From Adiantum capillus-veneris (taxonomy: Eukaryota; Streptophyta; Polypodiopsida; Polypodiales; Pteridaceae), in the NCBI GenBank assembly GCA_014529385.2, contig CM043949.1, forward strand, positions 149,273,850 to 149,337,849: a stretch of DNA of 64,000 bases, read 5' to 3'. Under the pieces are notes generated by a model. That model ran no database searches, was not told the origin of the DNA, and was given only the letters and a program-made list of their open reading frames with translations. The position numbers and the translations under genes are program-made. Below, piece after piece: positions 35,915 to 45,605 of this stretch. The stretch's first letter is position 1, and each line of letters starts with the position of its first letter.

Positions 35915-36461
35915 ATGGGATGGATAGCATCACAATGGAGCTTAAAAGAACAGGAGTACTATGGAGGTAACAGACAGATATGGGTACCAAAACCTCAGGT
36001 AAGGGCATATAAAGTAACGTCAAGTCCCTCCCAAGAAATAAGGCCCACAAGTTATCAACCTCGACGATATCGTAGGATACTTAAGCAGCAGGTATGCAAC
36101 TTAACACCATTGAAAGATGCTAAAGTCAAACAGAACTTTCAAGAGGATACAAAAAAAAGACGGATCTCAAAGAATCTTCTTCTTAGACATAGATTCTACA
36201 AGGATTTGGCTACCACGCAACCACAAGCCAACTGCAACTACACCAGACCTGTATGAAGATCTTAAGAGCTCAATAAGACCTAGAGCGAAGAAAAGTCAAC
36301 AAAGGAGTTACAAAGGTCCTCAAGAGATTTGGATTCCTAAGTCTTCCAATGCTACTAGTCAAAAGCCCTATGCTGATAGTGAACAGAGGCCTACAACAAC
36401 ATCAGAGACTCCTATCAACAAGCCTAATTGGAGAATCAAATCGATAATGGAGTCTTCATAG
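35915..36461 (+). pseudogene. Basic, low-complexity retroelement-like ORFs with repeated IW-PK motif
   Basis: Two overlapping frames (35915-36256 and 36117-36461) encode Lys/Gln/Arg-rich sequence. RQIWVPKPQV occurs near 35970 and QEIWIPKSSN near 36330, so a short W-x-PK motif appears twice. Similar W-x-PK motifs occur in plant copia polyproteins, but nothing else matches. Probably a decayed C-terminal region of the A-rich element. Confidence 0.3.
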
Positions 36462-36966
36462 TTAAACAAGGACAACCCAAAAAACGTGAATGTAGATTCA
36501 AAGATGATCAAACAGGTATGGAAAAAGAAACCTTCAATGCTAACTTGGTCCTTCACTAATCCTCTTTTTGAGGATTCAAGCTTACTTTTACCTGAAGAAA
36601 TGTTTGTAGTAAACACAGGAATGTAAAAAGTCAAGTAGCCAGGGTGCAAAAAACACTCTTTGGCATAGTTAGAATCGGGGGTTGCTGGGCCATAAAATGA
36701 GCAAAGCATTAGTCCCAAAGATTCAATTCATATTAAACTATGTGCTAAGAGTCATAGTTATTAGGCTTAAGCTCAACCTGGAAGAGTTCAATAAGATGAG
36801 AGCACATATCCTCAACGATGAAAACCATTCTTAAAGGGCTTCTAGCTTGGAAATATGTCATATGATTTATAGCTACACCATATTTCTGAAGAACCCCTCA
36901 AAATCTTTCTTGCACAGCATATTGCTTTCCATGCATTTTTGTGTATGCATATATAGGATGTCCCAT
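36462..36966. other. Non-coding part of the A-rich element, left of the nested copia
   Basis: No motif found. Sequence on this side should have been continuous with 42053 onward before the copia insertion, because both flanks carry the same 5-bp duplication. Confidence 0.45.
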
Positions 36967-36971
36967 CATTG

Positions 36972-37194
36972 TGTTGGAATTAGGGTTGCAGAGCAACACA
37001 CACAGCTTGGGGAAGATGAAGGAAGCTCAAGGCACACAATACAGAGTGTGTTAGTGTGCAATGGAAAGATAGATAGCCCTAGAGTGATGGGCGTATATAC
37101 AGTGCTCGGGGGAAAAAACCTCCTAAAGAGGAAAAAATTTCCCCGGCGGTCCTAGTGTGTTCACACACATCACTACCACATGTATATGGTAACA
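36972..37194 (-). repeat. 3' LTR of the copia element
   Basis: 223 bp, highly similar to 41818-42047, with small indels. The high similarity suggests a fairly recent insertion. Confidence 0.92.
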
Positions 37195-37299
37195 AACCCC
37201 CCCTGGAGTGATGCGGTGAACGAGAGTTGGCACATAAGTAAAGGGAAGTGCCATGCCTTGAGGACATGATCAGTCCACAAAGGGGAGTAAGCCCAAAGC

Positions 37300-38839
37300 T
37301 TTGTGGAAAGCTTCAAGCTTCTCACGAGACAATGCCTTTGTGAAAAGATCTGCAAGGTTATCCTCTGTTGGCACATAAGCAAAGCTGATCTCTCCTGCTG
37401 AGAGCCTCTCCCTGACATAGTGTTAATGCACCTCAATGTGCTTTGTGCGAGCATGAAAAATTGGGTTCCTCACAACTGCCAATGCGCTCTGACTATCAGT
37501 GTAGACAGTGTTGGCAGTGTCATGTCCAACACCCAAATCATCCATACGGCGTCTGAGCCATACACACTCAACCATAGCTGTGAAGATTTTCTGTACTCAG
37601 CCTCACAACTCCAAGTGGCCACAATAGGTTGCCTCTTGCTCAACCATGATATACATGAACTGCCAAGCATGAAACAAAAACCACTTGTGGACACTTGCGT
37701 GTCGAAACAACCATCCCAATCTGAGTCCGAAAAAGAATGTAAGTCTGGTGGCAATGATCTCCCTTGTGATAAAACAAGCCAAGATGTAAGGTGCCACTAA
37801 GGTAGCGAAAAATCCTCTTGACAGCCTGCCAATGCTTAGACCCTGGGCTATGCATAAATCTGCTGACCTAAGATACTGCAAACTGAATATATGGCCTCGT
37901 GATGCATACATAAATGAGGCAGCCAACAACATTTTGGTAAAGAGTGCCATCAGCAGGATCGCCAACATCATGTAGACTCAACTTCAAACTTGTTTCCATG
38001 GGAGTGGCAATTGGTTTTCAATCCTCAAGTCCAAGCTTACATAGCAATGTCACTATGTAACTTTTCTGACACAAGGCAATACCACCATCACACTGCTTAA
38101 ACTATATACCCAAGTAATGATGCAACAGCCCCAAATCTTTCATCTTGAAAGCAGCATTCAAATCAGCCTTAAATTCAGCAATATGTCTCTCATTGGGTCG
38201 AGTGGTCAGCAAATCATCTACATAAAGAACCACAATGAGAAGTACTTCACCCTCACGCTTTACGTACAATGTACTTTCTGTTGGACTCTTATTACGGAAG
38301 CCTCGTTTAACCAAATGAGTGTCAGCTTTCTCATACCAAGCACGAGGAGATTGCTTTAACCCATACAAAGGCTTCTTACATCTGCACACTTTGTCCTCTT
38401 GTTCTTTTATGACAAAACCACAAGGGTGCGTTACATAAACTTCCTCAAATATGTCACCATTCAAGAAAGAAGTAACAATGTCTGATTGATGCACATCCCA
38501 ACCAAAATGAGCTCCCAATGCACATAGAAAACGCACAGTAGTCATACGACGAGTGGGAGCAAAAGTCTCTTCATAATCTATGCTTTTTTGTTGTGCATAA
38601 CCCTTTGCAACAAGTCAAGCCTTATGGAGATCGATCTCACCATCCGGCTTGCGTTTCAACTTGTAAACCCACTTCGTACCAATGGACTTTTTGCCAGGAG
38701 GAAAATCACATAAAGTCCATGTGTCATTTTCTATAAGTGCATCATATTCTGATTGCATGGCAGCCATCCAGTTTTCTGAATTATGTGCTTCATCAAAAGA
38801 TAGAGGCTCCTCAACATCATGTAAGCAAGACACAACCAA
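37300..38839 (-). pseudogene. Copia reverse transcriptase and RNase H
   Basis: RT begins in 38839-38615 (KSIGTKWVYKLKRKPDGEID) and continues at 38545-38102 with WDVHQSDIVTSFLNGDI, KKPLYGLKQSPRAWYEKADT and the catalytic LYVDDLL, ending LLHHYLGI. The next part, 37971 to about 37300, has the copia RNase H signatures SDSDWDGCFDT and GSSCISWLSKRQPIVATWSC in shifted frames. The YVDD centre is intact. The protein is broken by stops at 38615 and 38102 and by frameshifts in RNase H. Confidence 0.88.
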
Positions 38840-39411
38840 AGCATAACAATCTTATGCATAAGGTGCATGGCGAGATCTTGGATGAGTACAAAAAAACAAA
38901 GGTGCATCCGATTTACTGTCACGCAAAGTGTGAACCAGCCATTTGGCATACCTCTAGCCTGCTCATTTTCAGCCCTTTCCTCATCAAGTACATCTGCATC
39001 AGTAATAGGCTGATCTGTAACATTTTCAAAAAACCCCATAGGCTGTACATTTTCCTCATTGGAAATTACATTCGTATTTCCACCACTGAAAATAGGCAAC
39101 AAAGTGTCATAAATGTCCTGTGAGGTTACATTACTGTCTCTAGTACATGATAGCAAGGGCTGAACAGAATCTTCCACAAACACTACATCTCATGAAACCA
39201 AAATACGCTTTGTTTGCGGATAATACATTTGACAGCCTCATCATCCAATTTTCTACGCTATGTTTGTGGCACCAAAGCATATGCCAAATAGCCAAAAACA
39301 CACATGTGCTCAATAGAAGGCTTTCAATCATGCCATGCTTCATATGGAGTAACAGAATTCAAAGCTTTCATAGGACACTTGTTAAGTACATAAGTGGCAC
39401 ATACGATGGCC

Positions 39412-40433
39412 TCAAGCCAAAAAGAATGCGGAAAAGCTTGACTTTTGACCATACAATCGTGCCATTTTTGTCAATGACTTGTTTTTCCTCACAGCAACAC
39501 CATTTTGTTGAGGTGTATAAGGCACTCTACCTTGGTGTTTTATCCCAGGACTAGCCAAAAATGCATTAAATTCATGAGACATATACTCCCCCCCTCGATC
39601 GGAACGGAGGGTGCCCATAGTACATTTCGAGACATTTTCAACCATAGCCAAAAATTGTTCGAAGCACATAAAAACTTCGGGCTTCGCTTTAAGCGAAAAT
39701 ACCCATGCATGCCTAGAGTAATCATCAATGAAAGTCATGAAGTAAAGGTAATTGCCCAAGGACGGAGTTTGCATGGGCCCACAAACATCACTATGCACAA
39801 GCTGCAACCTGCATGTGGCCCGAATTGAACCATCCTTTGGAAACTTAGAACATTGCATCTTACCCAAAACACAGCCTTCACAAAGATGTTTGACAGGTGC
39901 TTCAAGAGGCGGCAAAAAAGCAACTCTATCAGATTTTTGCAAATGCAGCAAACTGGGAAAATTAAGATGACCAAAGCGTGCATGCCAAAGTTTTGCATCT
40001 GAAATAGCCCTTGAATCTGGAACAACATTTGCAAAATTTTGTCCACACTTGTCATACAAAGTGAGCTTATACAACCCACGACACAAAAGGCCAGATGCAA
40101 CAATTTCATCACCAAAACTGAGATCATGAACTGTACATATGTCATCCACAAATTTGACTACAAGTCCAAGTCTAGCAAGTGCGGATACAGACAAGAGATT
40201 CTTCTTGATCCAGGTACATAAAGTGCATCAAAAAGTGTGAAGGAACTACCATTTGCAATAGTAAGCACAATCTTTCCAACTCCCTGAACTGGGTGAGAGG
40301 CATTGTTGGCACAAGTGGCTGAATTTCCATGAGGGACAGACTCGAGAGAGGTGAACAATTCACAATGTGAGGTAATGTGCTTTGTAGCACCACTGTCGAA
40401 ATACCACACATATGAATCTGCAGCAACAGACAA
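39412..40433 (-). pseudogene. Copia protease and integrase
   Basis: Protease: WYFDSGATKHITSHCELF (about 40350-40410) with the copia D-S-G-A catalytic triad, and DALYVPGS. After a -1 shift near 40190 the integrase follows. Its HHCC zinc domain is KLWHARFGHLNFPSLLHL ... CEGCVLGKMQ, and its core has HSDVCGP, FIDDYSRH and RSDRGGEY. The third catalytic residue is lost: the usual GVAERKNR is GVAVRKNK here, replacing glutamate by valine. The frame stops at 39412. The integrase would be inactive even if translated. Confidence 0.88.
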
Positions 40434-41454
40434 TCAAGCATCATGGACAACATGATTGTAAGTGCACTCTATGCTAAAAGCCCATTCTACATCAACATCA
40501 ACAACACAGTCTCCTTTCGCAGAAGACTCAACAATGGCTGCATTTATAGTATTTGCAGTGGAACCACCCGCTTTCTTTTTAGCCTCTTTGGCCTTCAACT
40601 TAGGACACGACTTGATCAAGTGATCATTAGCTTTACATAATAGCAACGCATTTTCTCCAGCAGAAGCACTGGGAACAAAAGTTTTGCCACTCGCAGCAGA
40701 ACCATAAGAAGTGGCTGCATTGTTGTTACCCCTTTCTTTGAGAAGCAATAAAAGCCTGTTCAACTACACGCTGTCTAGTCCTATTTTTTCTAGAAAGTGA
40801 CTCTTGCAACAGCAATGTGCATAATGGGCATAATGCATCAAACTTGACAACTTCTGTATTTCCTTGGGTCATAAGTCTCCAAGTACTAGCAAAAGTCTGG
40901 TAAGAATCTAGTAAGGCATCAAGAACTGTCTGCAAAAGGAAACTGTCTGAAATGACTTCACCTACAGAAATAAGTTTCTCATTGATATCCTTGACACTAG
41001 CAAGGAAAGTGTCCATATCATCTTCCTCATGCATAATCTTCCACTCCAGCTCTTTACGCAGCAAAGCAATTTTAGCCTCATTGCAACTTGCATAAAGACC
41101 AGCCAACATATCCCTAGCCTGTTTTGCAGATTTTGTTGAACGGATGTGAGGAACAATGGTGCGCTTCATAGACAACGCAATCAATGCACGAGCCTGCGCA
41201 TCCTTCACATCCCAATGAGCTTGTTATGTCGTAGGAAAAACAACTCTAACAGCAGCAATCCTTGCAGCAAGACCTGCAACATCACCTACATCCTCAGAAC
41301 CAGGACGTACATCAATGCCCTGCACAATATTCAAGACGCCCTTTGACACAAGAACGTGTTGCATCGTATAAGCCCACATAGGGTAATTGTCCTTATCCAA
41401 CCTATCCTCAGCAGGAAACATCTTGAACACATCTGTGTTGTTGTTGTCGGCCAT
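40434..41454 (-). pseudogene. Copia Gag
   Basis: Starts at ATG 41454 (MADNNNTDVFKMFPAEDRLD) and continues NYPMWAYTMQHVL. An in-frame TAA lies at 41224-41226. The same frame continues to 40726 with the UBN2-type Gag core (KQARDMLAGLY, LRKELEWKIMHEEDDMDTFL). A frameshift near 40750 leads to the last part (40763-40434), with a zinc knuckle LCKANDHLIKSCPKLK whose first cysteine is missing. The frame then meets a stop directly before protease. Confidence 0.88.
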
Positions 41455-41817
41455 AATAAATGCTGCATCTGATGTGAAAATTACCCCAAAATAGGAGAAA
41501 CGGAGTGGAAACAACACGTGCTATATAGCACAAAACGTAGAAGACTATGAGGCACCTGTTATGCAGAAAATGACACTGACAGAAATTATGCACAAAATGA
41601 AAAAATAGCCCGTGCAGTAGTGCATGTAGTGGAAACTAAGGCTGAAATGAGCTCGAATCAAAAATCTGGGTAGACCAAGATCTACGAGGTTGCCCTAAAA
41701 AAATTTTTGACCTGCGAATGCTTGCCAAAGCTCACGAAAATCGAAGAAAGTGAGCAGGCATGTGCTGGAGCAGCTTGCGACTAAGCCCAGGAGGACGCAA
41801 CTTGCTGTGATACCAAT

Positions 41818-42047
41818 TGTTGGAATTAGGGTTGCAAAGAAACACACACAGCTTTCTGGAGAAGACCAAGGAAGATCAAGGCACACAATAGAGAGTGTGT
41901 TACTTAGTGTGCAATGGAAAGATAGATAGCCCTAGAGTGATGGGCGCATATACAATGCTCGGGAGAAAAAACCTCCTAAAGAGGGAAAAAATGCCGTGGC
42001 GGTCCTAGTGTGTTCACACACATCCCTACCACATGTATATGGTAACA
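41818..42047 (-). repeat. 5' LTR of the copia element
   Basis: 230 bp, TG...CA, adjoining the primer-binding site at about 41803-41816 and the right CATTG duplication. Confidence 0.92.
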
Positions 42048-42052
42048 CATTG

Positions 42053-42581
42053 GACATACACATTAGAAACGCTTTTTTGCTTCCACCTATACACCTTGAG
42101 TGGACTACAACAGGCAACAAATGTTCCATCATACTACCCTTTCATATTTGCTACCTTTTTAATCCCATATCTATCAACAGATAATCCCTTGAGTACTTTA
42201 TTAATATCTCCCATGCTAATAAGTACTCCAATAATATGCGTATCCCAAAGGTATATTTTTTCCATTGGGTTTTCTCCCTTTGATCATCCAAGTATGCGAC
42301 CCTAATTTAGAACCTCATCATTCTACTTCCCTTGTACATACTTGTCATAAATAAGCTGTAGCCTCATCACTATGCTATTACAACGGACAAATGCAACATC
42401 ATCTCTCACATCAAACATATTTCGACCAATCAAGATGTTGCAGCAAATGGAACCTCATCAACAAATTCAACGACAAATGAAAACAATCATGCCATCAACA
42501 ACCAATCAAAAACCTTCCACAGCCTCCACAAACACTTTTCAACATTACTCGAGGACGGACACTAAAATCGGAAGGGGGGAA
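42053..42581 (+). other. 3' internal end of the A-rich element with polypurine tract
   Basis: Continues the + strand sequence interrupted by the copia insertion. It ends ggaagggggga (42570-42580), a typical polypurine tract, one base before an LTR start. ORF 42372-42587 is Gln/Thr-rich with no motif. Confidence 0.5.
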
Positions 42582-42608
42582 TGTTAACTGAGTCAATGTC
42601 AGTTAACA
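42582..42608. repeat. 27-bp inverted repeat at the LTR tip
   Basis: Arms tgttaactga and tcagttaaca are perfect reverse complements around a 7-bp loop. The left arm runs into TGAGTCA, a core resembling bZIP-type binding sites. Confidence 0.85.
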
Positions 42609-42894
42609 AAAGCTGCCAAAGATTGAATACATACGAATGCACATCGAGAATGAATATAAAGAAATAGTAAAGATTGGAGTTACACATTTTCCACATTTTT
42701 CCAAAATGGTAATGTATTGTAAATTCCTGATTTATTCAAGCCATTGTGATAATTGTAACGTGATACGGGCTAGATAAGAGTTCCAAGATGTAACGCATAG
42801 GTCAGTTAGTGTACTTAAGGTTGCAGATACAATAAGTGGGGAGCCTCAAAGGTCTTGGACGCCGGACGTTACACATTTTAGACCTTGGCTAAGA

Positions 42895-42901
42895 TATAAA
42901 A
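42895..42901 (+). promoter_or_regulatory. LTR TATA box
   Basis: tataaaa, about 310 bp into the LTR and about 100 bp before its probable end, as expected at the U3/R boundary. Confidence 0.55.
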
Positions 42902-43531
42902 GCCAACTTGGTAAAGTTTTAATTAAGTTTTCAGATAATGAAATACACAGCGTGAGCTAACAACGCTCACTTCTCTCCTTCTTGTGCTTCCTACTCCCTC
43001 CCCGATTGTCACATTGCAGTCGCGTCTGTTGCGTTGCAACCTCAGGTAAGAGCTCTACGCTTTGACATAACCATTTCATGGTATTTTGTAGCTTTTGGCA
43101 TCGTCGACCCGCGGCCTAGTTTCATCGTAAGTCAAAATTTACACTTCAAAATCAAAACTAAAGTATAGGCGGGGTATTGAGACGTCATTACTAAGCATTT
43201 AGATGCATTCTAGGTCAAAAACTACTAGGTCAAAAACTCACTACTGTTAATAATCGCATTTTTGCACTTGCGATTTTTGCACTTGCCCTAAAGTGAGATT
43301 TGAGACCATAAGCATGTGTACTTAGATATTATAAATATGTCCTAGAAGTTTCGTTACGTTTGGAAGTTGTTTGATGCTATAATGGATGTGATTTGTTTGC
43401 CGATGAACGATTGGCTTTTGTTGATTTATGTCATTTGAGTGTAGCCTGAGTTAGATGCGAGTTGTGTGTTATTTTCCAAGAGATTGACAGCCTCTTGTAG
43501 CCTCTATGAACTAGTCGAGTCAGGTTCCTCC

Positions 43532-45140
43532 TGTAAAGGAATTGGCCTATTTAACTTAAGAGTAGCGGAAATTAATGAAAGTACTTTTGAGAAATGACTT
43601 TGTGAGCATAGCGGATAAACATAGATGAAGATAGCAACATAATCATAGCAATTAGTTAACTTGGCATGAACAATACTTTTGCAAGAGAGAGAAGTTAGAG
43701 AACATGACAACAGTTGAGGACCGGATTTATGTGGAGCCGGTCCCCCCTCCAATAGGCATTTGTATTATGATTTCTCCCATTAAGAGAGACTTGTTACAAT
43801 ACAATCTTTGTGTTCCTTGTCACCTAGGTGATGCAATGAAGATGGAAAGCTTCATGCATCACAAACATAACATAAACTTGAAGAAAGCTTTAACTATCCC
43901 AAGCCTCAGTCCCAAGACCTCAAACACCTTCGAAGGTGGAGAGAGCTAGCAAGGAATGAGAGTAGGGAAGAGGAAGAAGAAACATTTTGTAGGAGAAAGA
44001 ATTAGTTCCTCACTTATCATAACTCTTGTTGCTAGCATACATAATAGCATAGTAATGAAGAAGAAGGAGATGGCAAGTTTAAGCATTGAAGCATGGCTCT
44101 TGGTTGGATTTGCACTCCATATCCAAGAGTGTTGGTATAGGCTCTCAACCTCTACTTGCTTGGAGAAGGAGAGGGAGCTCTTGCACTTTGCATAGACACA
44201 CAATGAGAGTATTTGTGAGTCTATGTGGGTGAGTATACCCCCTAAGAAACCCCCCTCCTTGCTAGGTTGACCCCCTCTTCTAGCTCATCATTGAAGCTCA
44301 TTGCCTCATGCCAAGCCTAGCCAATCACAAGCTTGAGTCATTTCTAGCAATAGGTGTAGTCTTGGAACAAGTGTCCCCCTTTCCCCTTTGAGAGAGAGAG
44401 GACTTGATAAATGCAAAAACAATTAGATAATTGTTGTAAATTATCATTGGACCCGTTTTAATCCTAGCCCATAGAGTTCAAGCACCTCATGGAGGTAACA
44501 TGGGTAGGGGCTTGACATGTGTCCCTGTTGCCTCTTTAAGCTTGGGATTTCCTTGAGAGTGTGTGTGTGTGTGTTCTCTCTCTAGCCCCTAAGAAAAGGG
44601 CTCGACCCCCTCTTTGTAGAGATATTTTTGACCTTTGGTGCTCAAGCACCTTAGTCATCAAGCATGACTAAACACTTGGACTAGGGGTGTTTCAACAAGC
44701 ATCTCGGGCAAGCATGTCAAAGCACCTCAAGCACCTTAATCATGCAGTAGGTCAAGTACCTCAAGCATCTTAATCCAGCACCTCAAGTATGACAAGCACC
44801 TTAAGCACGACAAGCACCTCGAGCACGACAAGCACCTCGAGTTTGGGCCGGGTTCCCACCTCAAGCTTAGACCTAGCTTACCTAAGGTCAAAGGAATTTT
44901 ACACACATTATTGGAGGTCTTCAATGAAGCTAACCCTACGGTCTTATGCTCCATTGGTTAGCCTTTCTCTTTGATAAACCATCTCTCATTTGGGCCCCTT
45001 TACCATTGGCCCCGTGTTGAGATAGATCTATAAGCACATATCTATATCTTAACACTTGTTCCCGTTTATTCTCCCACATTAAGTGATCAATTTAATATGA
45101 GAAAATCATTTGGGTTGGTTAGATATTAGATTTTATGACA
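43532..45140 (-). repeat. 3' LTR of the chromovirus
   Basis: About 1.6 kb, similar to 50686-52264 throughout. It contains a run of short 'caagcacctc' repeats (about 44700-44840), longer here than in the 5' LTR, and a shorter (GT)n tract near 44560. Confidence 0.93.
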
Positions 45141-45499
45141 TTACCTCTCTCTTGAAATCATAGTCGTCCTCGACTATGAGGTAGAAGAGATAAAGGCTTA
45201 GTCATTAGTCAATTTTACTTAGCGGGTAGAGGATCCCTTTTTACCCTACGACATCTTTCCAAGATGGATGACTAATCTATTTGGTGCTTGGGAGACATAG
45301 CTGCCGCAAGCATGTCTGCTCTTTAGTCTATTTCATTCTCCCAAAGTAGAGTGACAAATTCTACTTGGTGTTTGAGAGACGTCGTCATCACAAACATGAT
45401 TCTAAGTATGCATACTAGTTAAATTTGTGCACATTTAAAAAGGGGACAAGTCTTATAAGACAAAAACATGAGTCATTTAAAAGAAATTTGTACATTTGC

Positions 45500-45605
45500 T
45501 TACTCTAATGTAGAATTGTAAGAATTGACAAGGTTCATACTATCCTTAAGCTGTATTCCTTGCATCCATCTAGCATCTTCAAAAGGATAATTTATTAATA
45601 AGATA
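45500..45605 (-). pseudogene. Chromodomain C-terminal part, shifted frame
   Basis: After the frame ends at 45579, the next frame reads NYPFEDARWMQGIQL, matching the chromodomain pattern YxVKWxxYPxEDAxW when joined in register with the preceding RRYLI. A small frameshift near 45600 separates them. The chromodomain would guide integration to particular chromatin marks. Confidence 0.65.

Larger units (their letters stand above)
36972..42047 (-). mobile_element. Full-length Ty1/copia retrotransposon (5.1 kb)
   Basis: Both LTRs run tgttggaatt...ggtaaca (3' LTR 36972-37194; 5' LTR 41818-42047) and are flanked by a perfect CATTG duplication (36967-36971 and 42048-42052). The primer-binding site left of the 5' LTR reads tggtatcacagc on the minus strand, near the initiator tRNA-Met complement. 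A G-run polypurine tract (about 37197-37203) precedes the 3' LTR. Internal order is gag, protease, integrase, RT, RNase H, the copia order. Stops and at least two frameshifts make it non-autonomous. An internally deleted relative sits at 20212-22272. Confidence 0.93.
42582..42998 (+). repeat. Probable 3' LTR of the A-rich + strand element
   Basis: Begins tgttaactga straight after the polypurine tract. It contains a TATA box (tataaaa, 42895-42901) and ends near the start of the segmental duplication. The right boundary is uncertain: the LTR could extend a few bases into 'gattgtcaca'. No 5' partner was found within the window, so the 5' end of the element is lost or unrecognisable. Confidence 0.6.

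Noticed and set aside
30713-36461. Confident assignment as an endogenous pararetrovirus
   Set aside because: A knuckle and protease-like domain would fit, but no movement protein or RT was found, and a polypurine tract plus LTR at 42582 favours an LTR retroelement.
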